Under the pieces are notes generated by a model, which saw nothing but the letters and a program-made list of their open reading frames with translations, ran no database searches and had not been told where the DNA came from. From JAVBOP01 sp031550405 (lineage in GTDB: Bacteria > Bacteroidota > Ignavibacteria > Kapaibacteriales > UBA2268): a stretch of DNA of 23,870 bases. A program made the translations under genes and the position numbers. This document shows, in pieces, positions 15,527-23,216 of the stretch (position 1 is its first letter; every line of letters starts with the position of its first letter). The stretch covers positions 1 to 23,870 of the forward strand of contig JAVBOP010000139.1 of NCBI GenBank assembly GCA_031550405.1. The letters run 5' to 3'.

Positions 15527-16609
15527 TTGAAGAAAGAACATTATCCAGAACCAATAGAAAAAATATACGAATTTCATATTCCGAAAGGCCAATCGCCTGA
15601 AAGATTAGACCAGTTTTTGACTCGAAGCGTGCATAATGCTACTCGCAATAAAGTGCAGCAAGTCATTGAAAATGGACAGGTTTTGGTAAATGGCAATCCT
15701 AAAAAAGTCAGCTATAAAATATCACCCGGCGACTATATTTGCTGCTCCGTGCTCAAATCTCCGCCAATTGAGCTTATCCCCGAAAATATTCCACTGAATA
15801 TCGTTTTTGAAGATGAGCATCTTTTGGTTGTGAACAAGCCTGCGGGCATGTGCGTCCACCCCGGAATTGGCAACCGCTATGGCACGCTCGTGAACGCACT
15901 GCTTTTTCATTTCGGCTTGCGTGAGGCAATTTCTATTGAGCTTGATGATATGAGCGAGGCGGAAAATGACGAAATAGATGAAACAAAATTTTTTAATTCT
16001 GACGATATTCGCCCCGGTTTAGTCCATAGAATTGATAAAGATACGACGGGTTTGCTTGTTGTTGCCAAGAATGCTAACGTTCATCAGCATCTTGCAGCGC
16101 AGTTTGCAAATAAAACCACGCAGCGCGAATATTATGCTATCGTTTGGGGCAAGCCGAAGTTGGACAAAGGCAGAATAGAAGGTAATATTGGGCGCTCGCC
16201 TCGCGACAGGAAGGCGTTTGCGGTGCTGGAAAAAGGCGGCAAAACAGCGGTTACCGACTATGAGGTGATTGAGCGCTTTGCCTATACGGCGTTTATGAAA
16301 TTTAAGTTGCAAACTGGCAGAACCCACCAAATTCGCGTACATTCGGGATATATTGGGCATAAATTATTTGGCGACAGTCGGTATGGCGGCGACAAAATTT
16401 TATTTGGCGCTGAAAACCCTCAGTGGCGCACTATTGCCCAGCGCTGCCTTGATATATCAAGTCGCCAGATGCTGCATGCCAAAACTTTAGGCTTTCGCCA
16501 CCCGATAACCAATGAAGATTTAATTTTCGACTCCGAACTGCCCACCGATATGCAATCCGCAATCATTATGATGGAAAGGCACAATTCATCCTCCCTCTCC
16601 GAAAAATAG
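15527..16609 (+). CDS. rluD: RluA-family pseudouridine synthase (RluD-like)
   Basis: A 360-residue enzyme converting specific uridines to pseudouridine, in the RluA/RluD family; RluD acts on 23S rRNA. An N-terminal S4 RNA-binding domain (about 22-85: 'ERLDQFLTRSV...GQVLVNG') precedes the catalytic domain with 'VVNKPAGMCVHPG' (102-113) and the motif HRIDKDTTGL (167-176), where D170 is the expected nucleophile. 'LQTGRTHQIRVH' follows later. An acidic insert at about 137-160 lengthens it relative to E. coli RluD (326). The start appears to be TTG: the frame is open only from 15518 and no ATG precedes the S4 domain. Base composition is more GC-rich than in its neighbours. RluC-like specificity cannot be excluded. 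Functional gene despite lying beside a dead insertion sequence. Confidence 0.9.
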   Translation: MKKEHYPEPIEKIYEFHIPKGQSPERLDQFLTRSVHNATRNKVQQVIENGQVLVNGNPKKVSYKISPGDYICCSVLKSPPIELIPENIPLNIVFEDEHLLVVNKPAGMCVHPGIGNRYGTLVNALLFHFGLREAISIELDDMSEAENDEIDETKFFNSDDIRPGLVHRIDKDTTGLLVVAKNANVHQHLAAQFANKTTQREYYAIVWGKPKLDKGRIEGNIGRSPRDRKAFAVLEKGGKTAVTDYEVIERFAYTAFMKFKLQTGRTHQIRVHSGYIGHKLFGDSRYGGDKILFGAENPQWRTIAQRCLDISSRQMLHAKTLGFRHPITNEDLIFDSELPTDMQSAIIMMERHNSSSLSEK

Positions 16610-16729
16610 TTAATGGTCTAATTTCTTAAATATTTTTTAAATTCTATTTCGCTTTATGTAACAACTATAAATTTATTGGGGAATCCAAATTGTTTAATAT
16701 GGATAAATTACTCAAGGAAAGAGGGTAAT

Positions 16730-16852
16730 ATGCGGCGCAGAGGCGGAGGTAATCTGCCTTTACCACTATATTACAGTTTTTTTTGCTATATTTGCAAGTA
16801 TGATTGTGAATATTCACAACAGTTTTATGAATTTATTTTAATAATCGTATGA
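16730..16852 (+). CDS. Possible 40-residue small ORF upstream of the lipoprotein gene (doubtful)
   Basis: ATG at 16730 is preceded by a purine-rich GAGGG and opens a 40-codon frame whose TGA overlaps the ATG of the lipoprotein gene (ATGA at 16849-16852), as in translational coupling. Against it: the best promoter-like -7 (TATATTTG, 16787-16794) lies inside it, and the peptide resembles nothing known. The rest of 16610-16848 holds nothing else I can support. Confidence 0.2.
   Translation: MRRRGGGNLPLPLYYSFFCYICKYDCEYSQQFYEFILIIV
16787..16794 (+). promoter_or_regulatory. Candidate -7 element for the lipoprotein-plsC pair
   Basis: TATATTTG fits TAnnTTTG and lies about 55 bp before the lipoprotein ATG, but no TTTG stands at the expected distance upstream. 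Confidence 0.35.
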
Positions 16853-17271
16853 GAAAAATTGCACTGATAATAATTATATCTATGATAGCTTTAGCATGTT
16901 TTGGCTGTGCTGACGAATGCTATTGTCCGCCATCAGTTTACACGCAGAATTTTTATGAAACTTTGTTTCCGGATAACTGGCTGATTGATGAGCATGATCT
17001 GGAAGGGCATTGGTTTTGTGAGCTGAAATTTCCAGAAATTAATAATGACGTTTTAGCAAGTGGCGCGGTTCTGGTATACTATTTGGATGAATATAAAAAC
17101 TGGGTTCTTTTGCCATACACAACTGAATATGTCAATACAGCAGGCATCCCCTATCATGTTGAACTTTGGAGTGGTTACAGGCTTGGCTATTTGGATATTG
17201 ATTATATTAATTTCAATAACACTAATCCGCCTACAAAATTAGAACTGAAAATCACGATAATACGCTATTAA
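16849..17271 (+). CDS. Putative lipoprotein, conserved in Bacteroidota
   Basis: A 140-residue protein with a lysine/arginine start, a hydrophobic stretch and a probable lipobox IALAC, with Cys17 as the lipidated residue (a second Cys at 20 is less likely). The body contains 'FPEINNDVLASGAVLVYYLDEYKNWVLLPYT', a pattern recurring in uncharacterised Bacteroidota lipoproteins in which 'V...G.VLVYY......W..LPY' forms a small beta-domain. No function can be given. It starts without a clear ribosome-binding site and ends 16 bp before plsC, suggesting one transcript. Confidence 0.7.
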   Translation: MRKIALIIIISMIALACFGCADECYCPPSVYTQNFYETLFPDNWLIDEHDLEGHWFCELKFPEINNDVLASGAVLVYYLDEYKNWVLLPYTTEYVNTAGIPYHVELWSGYRLGYLDIDYINFNNTNPPTKLELKITIIRY

Positions 17272-17287
17272 TTTTCAAAGCATTCTT

Positions 17288-17989
17288 ATGTTCAAACGTA
17301 TTCGACTGGCTATATTAATATCATTTTATGCGGTCAAAGGCTCTATCATTAGAAAAAGGCATGGCGATATTGCATACTTCAGATTAATGCAAAAATGGGC
17401 AAAAAGCATGATATCGGCAGCAGGAATAGAGATGGTGGTTGAGGGTATCGAAAACTTGGAACCAGACGAAATTTATATTTACGTCGCCAATCATACCAGT
17501 CTTTTTGATATTCCTGTATTGGCATATGCTATACCTGACACTATATGTTTTATGTACAAAAAGGAGCTGCTTGACATTCCGATGCTTGGGTTCGGGCTAC
17601 GCCATTCGCCATATATTCCGATAGAAAGGGAAAATCCCAAACATGCTGTATCAAGCATTAGCAAGGCTATAAAAGCTGTAAACAGCACGGGTTCGGTTGT
17701 GTTATTTCCCGAAGGAACACGCTCTACTGACGGCAAGGTTGGGGCGTTTAAGAGAGGCGCTTTTGCTATAGCAGGCAAATCCAATAAAAAAATTGTGCCT
17801 ATTTCCATAATTGGCATGAATAAAATTTTATCTGCTGGCAATCTGAATTTGAAATCCGGGCGCGTCAAAGTGATTATTAATCCGCCTGTTGACAGAGTTC
17901 CTGATGATAAAAAGTCGCTGCAGGAATTTATTGACAATTTGCATGGCATTATAGCGCAGCAGGTTTCAGATGAAAAAAATATTTTGTAA
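17288..17989 (+). CDS. plsC: 1-acyl-sn-glycerol-3-phosphate acyltransferase (PlsC)
   Basis: A 233-residue membrane-associated acyltransferase making phosphatidic acid from lysophosphatidic acid. It shows the family's HX4D motif as NHTSLFD (68-74; H69 and D74) and the glycerophosphate-binding FPEGTRS at 140-146, with 'PYIPIERENPKHA' between. The length is usual for PlsC. Its last codons (ATT TTG TAA) contain the -33 TTTG of the downstream tRNA-Phe promoter. The family also includes acyltransferases with other acceptors, so PlsC activity itself is likely but not proven. Confidence 0.92.
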   Translation: MFKRIRLAILISFYAVKGSIIRKRHGDIAYFRLMQKWAKSMISAAGIEMVVEGIENLEPDEIYIYVANHTSLFDIPVLAYAIPDTICFMYKKELLDIPMLGFGLRHSPYIPIERENPKHAVSSISKAIKAVNSTGSVVLFPEGTRSTDGKVGAFKRGAFAIAGKSNKKIVPISIIGMNKILSAGNLNLKSGRVKVIINPPVDRVPDDKKSLQEFIDNLHGIIAQQVSDEKNIL

Positions 17990-18013
17990 CTACGCAAAAA
18001 AGCCTTATATTTG
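17983..18013 (+). promoter_or_regulatory. tRNA-Phe promoter overlapping the plsC stop codon
   Basis: TTTG (17983-17986), 19-bp spacer, TATATTTG (18006-18013): a full consensus match. Expected start near 18020, a few bases before the mature tRNA. The -33 element lies within the last two codons of plsC. Confidence 0.78.
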
Positions 18014-18026
18014 TATTCCAATATGC

Positions 18027-18099
18027 GGTTAGGTAGCTCAGTTGGTAGAGCAAAGGACTGAAAATCCTTGTGTCGGGGGTTCAATTCCCTCTCTAACCA
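18027..18099 (+). tRNA. tRNA-Phe (anticodon GAA)
   Basis: A complete 73-nt cloverleaf. The acceptor stem is GGTTAGG with TCTAACC, including one G-T pair. The D arm is GCTC/GAGC. The anticodon stem is AAGGA/TCCTT with loop CTGAAAA, giving GAA (Phe). The T loop is TTCAATT. The discriminator is A and the 3' CCA is not encoded. Confidence 0.96.
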
Positions 18100-18104
18100 C
18101 ACCC

Positions 18105-18135
18105 AAAGGCGGTTCGTTCGGACTGCCTTTTTTTT
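18105..18135 (+). terminator. Rho-independent terminator after tRNA-Phe
   Basis: AAAGGCGGTTC (18105-18115) pairs with GGACTGCCTTT (18120-18130, with wobble pairs) around GTTC, followed by a T run to 18135. It ends the lipoprotein-plsC-tRNA unit and faces the recQ stop codon at 18175. Confidence 0.82.
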
Positions 18136-18174
18136 GTTGCTGTTGTTTATGGAAGTAGAAGCTATTGGATTGGA

Positions 18175-20577
18175 TTATATCTTTTCCTCTTTGCCTGATT
18201 CTTTTTTAGCGAAGGCAGCAATTACGCGCAGCAGAGAAAAATCAAGAGCTTCGGGCAGCTGATACTGTATGTCTTTCAATAACAAGTATGGCGATTTGTG
18301 CAAAATTTGCCTCACATTTTGATAATCTTTTGCGCTGGCATAATCTCGCCAATTCAAAGATGGAAAAAGTTCGATAGCTTTTTGTAGATTATTTGCCACA
18401 TCGCCTTTTGTCATTTTCATTTTTTTTGCCACTTCATCAATGCTCAAGCCAGAAGCAAATAAGTTGTTTATTTTTTTTATATCCTCTGGAATTTTCTCAA
18501 CGTGAGTATGAGTTTTAACAATCGCTTTAGGAATAGCAGCACTTTCTTGCTTGGCATATTTTATATTGAGAGGTCGGATTTTGTGCGTAAGCAAACTTTT
18601 GCCGGTTGTGCTGACTGAGATGGTTGGATATTTGCTATCTGATATATTTAGCAAGCGGTTATCAACAAAATCGTCAATTTGTTTTATTAATTTTTCTTTA
18701 GAAATATCGCTTAACACACCATATAATTCGCCTTTATGAAGTTCATACTGTTTGATTTTCTCGCTTTTGCCGCCTTTTAAATATTCCGCTAAAACGTATC
18801 TGCCAAATTTTCCATTAAGTTCGGCTGCACCAGCCAATATTAATTGCAACATTTCACTGTGCGGAAATTTGCCGCTTTGAGATTTACTTTTGTTGCAGGA
18901 GCTGCATTTTTCGCAGTTGCCAGAATAGATATAATCATTAAAATAATTTAATATAAAATTACGTTTACATTCCTTTGTATCTGCATATTCCTGCATAGTT
19001 TTAAGCTTTTCTTCAGCTACAGATTTCCTGTAATATAAATTTTCAAAATTAATATTTATCTCATTCAGGTTGTCAAAATTTGTGAAATTATTTTCAATAA
19101 TAATGGAGTTTGCATCTCGTGCCTCTTGAAAGTCAAGCAAATTCAATAACTTAAAGTATCGTACGGCTTCATGAAAAATATTTTCTTTTATATCGTATTT
19201 TCGCAAAATGTAATTAACATCAATATCGACATACCGCAACATGGCTTCGGTTGTAACGTTTCGCAAAATAGCTTCAAGAACATCAGCACGCCGTCGAGTG
19301 GTTTTATGAATAAATTTTAATAATTCTTCTTTGCTTTCTGAGAATTTTATCTTCGCATTTTCCGCTGCATTTTGTCGAGAGATCACTTTGCAACGCTCGA
19401 AATAATTCAATATTGTATTTACCTTCGCCTCTGAAATGCCAACGGTAGCCGCAATTTTCGCTTCGTTGTGATTTATACTTTGCCTGTCTTGCAGCTTCAA
19501 ATAATCAAAAATTTTAACAAAATCATTTTTCGGTGGATATGAAGAATCAATGAAATATTTCTGCAGACGCAAATCGCTATTTGCATAGAGCAGATAGCAG
19601 TTCGCAGGCAATCCGTCGCGCCCCGCCCGCCCTGCTTCCTGATAATACGCTTCGATGCTGCCGGTTAAATTGCAATGAATGACGTTGCGCACATTGGACT
19701 TGTCGATGCCCATTCCAAACGCATTTGTCGCTACAATAATGCTGTTGCCGTCATTTATAAATTTTTCCTGATTTCGTTTGCGTTCTTCGTTGCTCATTCC
19801 GCCATGATACATAACCGCTGCAATACCGTTATTTTTCAAGCCGTTATGAATTTCTTCCGTATTCTTTCTTGAGCCGCAATATATTATGCTTGAACCTTCT
19901 CTCGTATTGGCAATTATTTCACAAGTCCGCTCTAATTTATTGCCTGTTTGCTCAGTAATGTAATTCAAATTTTTTCTGTCAAAACCGCGAATCATAAGAT
20001 TGGGAGAATCCATGTGCAAAATCTTGACTATATCATTTTGAACTTCTGGAGTTGCAGTTGCAGTCAGTGCAACTATGTGTGAAATATGTATGTTATCAAG
20101 AGCTTTAGCGATATTCAAATATGCAGGTCGAAAATCATGTCCCCATTCGGAAATGCAATGCGCCTCGTCAACAGCAAGAAAAGAGACATGCAAACGGCTT
20201 AGCATCGCAATAAAATAACTGTTTTCCAATCTTTCGGGCGAGATATAAAGCAGCTTGTATTGCCCATTCAGTGCCTTCTCCATCCTTGCATTATATTCGC
20301 TAAAATCTAAAGAACTGTTAATAAAAGTTGCGGGAATTTCCGTTTTCGCAAGAGCATCCGCTTGGTCTTTCATGAGTGCTATAAGTGGCGAAATAATAAT
20401 AGCCGTTCCTTCTAACAACATCGCAGGTAGCTGATAACAAATGGACTTACCGCCGCCAGTAGGCATAACGACCAATGTATCTTTTTTATTTAAAATAGAT
20501 TCAATGATTTCCTTCTGTCCATTGCGAAAATCTTTAAATGCAAAATATTTCTGCAAATAATTTTCTAACATTCCCAT
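18175..20577 (-). CDS. recQ: ATP-dependent DNA helicase RecQ
   Basis: An 800-residue 3'-to-5' superfamily 2 helicase for recombination and fork repair. Visible landmarks are 'FRNGQKEII' (17-25), Walker A MPTGGGKS (38-45), the box VDEAHCISEWGHDFRP (136-151), and motif VI 'YYQEAGRAGRDG'. The RecQ-C zinc site is one Cys, 17 residues, then CEKCSSC. A winged-helix RQC region follows ('MLQLILAGAAELNGKFG...'). The C-terminus lacks a recognisable HRDC domain and instead has a helix-turn-helix-like segment ('LSIDEVAKKMKMTKGDVANNL'), known from longer Bacteroidota RecQ proteins; E. coli RecQ is 609 residues. ATG at 20571 is an alternative start. Convergent with the tRNA-Phe unit. Confidence 0.95.
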   Translation of the reverse strand: MGMLENYLQKYFAFKDFRNGQKEIIESILNKKDTLVVMPTGGGKSICYQLPAMLLEGTAIIISPLIALMKDQADALAKTEIPATFINSSLDFSEYNARMEKALNGQYKLLYISPERLENSYFIAMLSRLHVSFLAVDEAHCISEWGHDFRPAYLNIAKALDNIHISHIVALTATATPEVQNDIVKILHMDSPNLMIRGFDRKNLNYITEQTGNKLERTCEIIANTREGSSIIYCGSRKNTEEIHNGLKNNGIAAVMYHGGMSNEERKRNQEKFINDGNSIIVATNAFGMGIDKSNVRNVIHCNLTGSIEAYYQEAGRAGRDGLPANCYLLYANSDLRLQKYFIDSSYPPKNDFVKIFDYLKLQDRQSINHNEAKIAATVGISEAKVNTILNYFERCKVISRQNAAENAKIKFSESKEELLKFIHKTTRRRADVLEAILRNVTTEAMLRYVDIDVNYILRKYDIKENIFHEAVRYFKLLNLLDFQEARDANSIIIENNFTNFDNLNEININFENLYYRKSVAEEKLKTMQEYADTKECKRNFILNYFNDYIYSGNCEKCSSCNKSKSQSGKFPHSEMLQLILAGAAELNGKFGRYVLAEYLKGGKSEKIKQYELHKGELYGVLSDISKEKLIKQIDDFVDNRLLNISDSKYPTISVSTTGKSLLTHKIRPLNIKYAKQESAAIPKAIVKTHTHVEKIPEDIKKINNLFASGLSIDEVAKKMKMTKGDVANNLQKAIELFPSLNWRDYASAKDYQNVRQILHKSPYLLLKDIQYQLPEALDFSLLRVIAAFAKKESGKEEKI

Positions 20578-20610
20578 TAATTAATCGAATTTGCCATAAT
20601 TTAATAATCA

Positions 20611-20645
20611 CAAAAATACATCAAAAAGTGCTGACTTTCACCAAA
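20611..20645 (-). promoter_or_regulatory. Candidate recQ promoter
   Basis: Minus strand -7 TATTTTTG (20611-20618), about 34 bp before the recQ ATG. The nearest TTTG (20642-20645) is 23 bp upstream, longer than the 19-20 seen elsewhere in this window, so the -33 assignment is weak. Confidence 0.4.
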
Positions 20646-20750
20646 CATTTTTATGAATATTTTTTCATAAATCTACAAGCTACAACTTGTTTTAAAAGTA
20701 AATTAGAAAAAAATTACCGCTGAACTTATATCTACCATGTTAATGCGGAG

Positions 20751-20861
20751 GTGCAAAGTTCAAATTCTTCGTTCAGAGACAATTTAGCAAGATTTAACAG
20801 AAAAACTAAAAGGTACACTAAGTCATTGGAGATGCTGAAGGTTACGTTAGATTTGTTTTAG
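20751..20861 (+). pseudogene. C-terminal fragment of a second IS1-family transposase
   Basis: One short frame reads 'NSSFRDNLARFNRKTKRYTK' then 'SLEMLKVTLDLF' and a stop. This is the C-terminal signature of IS1-type transposases ('N...R..LARF.RKTK.YSKS.EML..SL.L'). The catalytic core is absent, no terminal repeats are recognisable, and the usual Glu before this block reads as Gln (VQSSN). It belongs to a different subgroup from the remnant at 14950-15320. The remaining sequence of 20662-20934 shows nothing else I can support. Confidence 0.65.
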
Positions 20862-20934
20862 AAAAAACTCTACATGATTTTGACTATGAGTTAACAATTA
20901 CATAAGCAACAATAAAGTAACAGCGGCTTATAAC

Positions 20935-20961
20935 AAAAAATGTGAAAAACGCGTTTTCACA
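20935..20961 (-). terminator. Rho-independent terminator after tmRNA
   Basis: An 8-bp stem (TGTGAAAA, 20941-20948; TTTTCACA, 20954-20961), loop of 5, followed on the minus strand by six T (20940-20935). It lies 29 nt beyond the mature tmRNA 3' end. Confidence 0.85.
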
Positions 20962-20989
20962 TAAACTCTTATGACGAGCAATGATTGTG

Positions 20990-21347
20990 TGGAGATGGCG
21001 GGAGTTGAACCCGCGTCCAAAGAGCTTCTTCTATAGTCTCTACATACTTAGTTGCTTTATGAATCTCGCTTTGCTAATAAGCCAGGCAACAGGCATCAGC
21101 AAGCAATCAACGGTAAAGTTTCGCCTGATGTCCCGCTGAACAACATCAAACTATCCTATCTAAGGTCACACCTGCTGAATAGCCGACAGGCAAACTAAAA
21201 AGCAGATGAGCAGACTTATTCTTACGCTGCTAAAGCAAAATTATCTTCTGCGTTTATTTTTATGCGCCGCTTTTATTAACGTGTTTAACGACTAACACGG
21301 TATGCAACTGATAGCTTCCGTCACCTTGTCGAAGCCGTTTCATCCCC
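20990..21347 (-). ncRNA. ssrA: Transfer-messenger RNA (tmRNA)
   Basis: About 358 nt. The 5' end begins GGGGATGAAACGGCTTCGAC and the 3' end is the tRNA-like GGACGCGGGTTCAACTCCCG followed by CCATCTCC; GGGGATG pairs with CATCTCC (one G-T) as the acceptor stem, discriminator A at 20990, CCA not encoded. The tag frame reads AEDNFALAA then TAA (21251-21222) if GCA is the resume codon; the frame is open for seven more codons upstream (to 21272, with no suitable marker), so the exact resume codon is inferred. tmRNA rescues stalled ribosomes with SmpB and tags the product for proteolysis. Confidence 0.95.
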
Positions 21348-21349
21348 TT

Positions 21350-21375
21350 AAAAAAGCCTATCTTGACGATAGGCT
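21350..21375 (-). terminator. Terminator-like hairpin directly before the tmRNA 5' end
   Basis: AGCCTATC (21355-21362) and GATAGGCT (21368-21375) form an 8-bp perfect stem with a 5-nt loop, followed on the minus strand by five further T and then AA and the first G of mature tmRNA. It lies downstream of the best tmRNA promoter, so it would be in the precursor. It could terminate read-through from the TraB/GumN gene, attenuate tmRNA, or guide 5' processing. Confidence 0.75.
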
Positions 21376-21484
21376 CGAAAATTATAAAAATCTATTAAAT
21401 AACTAAATTTAAAAGTAAAAATAAAGAAACAAACAAACAAGAATGGTTACATTTATAACATTTATGATACGTATGTTCCTGTTA

Positions 21485-21516
21485 CAAAGATACAATATCA
21501 TACTGTATTATGCAAA
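21485..21516 (-). promoter_or_regulatory. tmRNA promoter
   Basis: Minus strand TTTG (21513-21516), 20-bp spacer, TATCTTTG (21485-21492). It begins 9 bp after the TraB/GumN stop codon and would start transcription near 21479, giving a 5' precursor of about 130 nt. Confidence 0.7.
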
Positions 21517-21524
21517 TTTTTCTT

Positions 21525-22493
21525 TCAATACCGCTGTATCCTATATTTTCCGGTGCGGTCTAATATATCAATAATACCGCCTTTCCCAACAAGATGCCCC
21601 GCCCCGACAACGATAAAATATGTCTTATCTTCTGTAATTAATCTCTCTACTCTCGCTGCCATTTCATTGTTTCTCTTGTATATCAGCTCATTTTTCAACA
21701 GTTTATTAACTTTTTTATTAGAAGAGTATTCAGTGTCAAGCAGTTTTTCGATTTTCTTTATATCACCGTTTTTCCAAGCACTTAGCATACTTACTATGTT
21801 GTCTTTATCAGCATCTCTGTCATCATCTTCCAACACGGCATATAGATACGGCACTATGACATTGCTGTCTTGAAGCGATTTAAAGACTTGAATCTGCCTT
21901 TCCAGCGTTTCCATCTCGTATATTTGCTTATCATTTTTATCCGCAAGATCCATAAAATACTGGTCAATACCTTGTGTTATCTGCAGCGTTTCGCTTGTGC
22001 TATCTTGACCGCACCCATTTATCGCTGCCACAATCTTCAGCGCCTCCAATGCAAGCGCCACGCCCCAAGGCTTAAGGTAGGCAATCGACTGCGTTGCTTC
22101 ATTGAGGTCATCTTGATTTAGTTCATCAAAACATACATCGCTTTCATCATTTAGCAAAGTATAAAATTTTTTCAATATTTTTTGCTTCAAATCGGAAGGC
22201 AACAACTCTTGAGATTCGCCTGTCAAATCTATCATATCGCTCATTAAATCAACTCTGTTCAAGTTATTAATATTTACTTCAACGCCCAGCACGTCAGATT
22301 TTTCAAAAGCATTGATAATAGCGGTATCAATAGGATACATGTCTTTAGTGGCAATATGGATAGAGCCTAAAAGATACAAAGTTTTGTTATTGGCATCAAT
22401 TTTCCACAACAAGGTATGTGGCTTGGAATACGTATATGAGTGAATGGCAATCATTAAACAAACGACTGCCAGTATCTTATTTTTTCTTGCCAT
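21525..22493 (-). CDS. TraB/GumN family protein
   Basis: A 322-residue protein of the TraB/GumN (Tiki-like) family, thought to be membrane-linked metalloprotease-like proteins, with roles poorly defined in bacteria. It has an N-terminal signal or anchor (KILAVVCLMIAIHSYTYS), the N-terminal motif 'LLGSIHIATKDMYP' (42-55), 'DVLGVEVNI' (68-76) and the C-terminal 'YFIVVGAGHLVGKGGIIDIL', which supplies the second conserved His. Length is near the family's usual 290-330. It starts 33 bp after purQ and is probably on the same transcript; a functional link with purine synthesis is not implied. Confidence 0.88.
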   Translation of the reverse strand: MARKNKILAVVCLMIAIHSYTYSKPHTLLWKIDANNKTLYLLGSIHIATKDMYPIDTAIINAFEKSDVLGVEVNINNLNRVDLMSDMIDLTGESQELLPSDLKQKILKKFYTLLNDESDVCFDELNQDDLNEATQSIAYLKPWGVALALEALKIVAAINGCGQDSTSETLQITQGIDQYFMDLADKNDKQIYEMETLERQIQVFKSLQDSNVIVPYLYAVLEDDDRDADKDNIVSMLSAWKNGDIKKIEKLLDTEYSSNKKVNKLLKNELIYKRNNEMAARVERLITEDKTYFIVVGAGHLVGKGGIIDILDRTGKYRIQRY

Positions 22494-22526
22494 AAATGAA
22501 TTTTTTTTAATAATTTGTTGTTGATA

Positions 22527-23207
22527 TTATTTGAGAAGGCTTTTAAATAATTTTATACCATCACTGCCTCCAAGAAGAGCATCGGAATATCGCTCTGGAT
22601 GCGGCATCATACCAATCACATTGCCATTTTCATTGATAATTCCCGCAATATTATTGATAGAACCATTGGGATTTGCATCGTCAGTTACCTTGCCGTTGCT
22701 GGTGGAGTAGCGAAAAATCACACGGTTATTATCTTCAATTTGCCTTATCGTTTCCGAATCGGCATAGTAATTGCCCTCGCCATGTGCAACAGGTATCCTT
22801 ATAACATCGTTTAATTTATATTGGTTAGTGAATTTCGTTGTATTATTTGCAACAGATAAATAAATGTCCTTGCATACAAATGACAGGGAATTATTTCTTA
22901 ACAAGACGCCGGGTAACAGTCCTGTCTCTGTAAGTATCTGAAAACCATTGCAAATACCGATAATATATCCGCCGCGTTTGGCAAATTTGACAATATCCGA
23001 CATTATCGGAGAAAAGCGGGCTATTGCTCCACATCGCAAATAATCGCCGTACGAAAAGCCGCCGGGAATAATCACTAAGTCAGTACTGGCGGGCAGCGAA
23101 GTTTCGCCATGCCAGACATTTTCAACATCAAATCCGCTTAATTTTGAAGCATACATGGCGTCGTGGTCGCAATTAGAGCCAGGAAAAGTAATGACAGCAC
23201 ATTTCAT
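22527..23207 (-). CDS. purQ: Phosphoribosylformylglycinamidine synthase, glutaminase subunit PurQ
   Basis: A 226-residue class I glutamine amidotransferase that supplies ammonia to PurL in the fourth step of purine synthesis (FGAR to FGAM). Seen are 'AVITFPGSNCDHD' (4-16), 'IPGGFSYGDYLRCGAIARF' (47-65) and the nucleophile motif GICNGFQ with Cys86. The His-Glu of the triad is in 'MMPHPERYSDAL' near the C-terminus. It is separated from purS by 9 bp and has GAGGGA overlapping the purS end as its ribosome-binding site. In the PurS-PurQ-small PurL arrangement these three assemble as one complex; purL itself is not in the window. Confidence 0.96.
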   Translation of the reverse strand: MKCAVITFPGSNCDHDAMYASKLSGFDVENVWHGETSLPASTDLVIIPGGFSYGDYLRCGAIARFSPIMSDIVKFAKRGGYIIGICNGFQILTETGLLPGVLLRNNSLSFVCKDIYLSVANNTTKFTNQYKLNDVIRIPVAHGEGNYYADSETIRQIEDNNRVIFRYSTSNGKVTDDANPNGSINNIAGIINENGNVIGMMPHPERYSDALLGGSDGIKLFKSLLK

Positions 23208-23216
23208 TGCATCCCT

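Noticed and set aside
15274..15600. 108-codon plus-strand frame overlapping the start of the pseudouridine synthase gene
   Set aside because: It spans the end of the IS1 fossil, an AT palindrome and the real gene in another frame; no recognisable protein.
17491..18102. 203-codon minus-strand frame across plsC and tRNA-Phe
   Set aside because: It is antisense to plsC and to the tRNA, both firmly identified; its opening residues (RELNPRHKDFQSFALPTELPN) are a known artefact of translating antisense tRNA.
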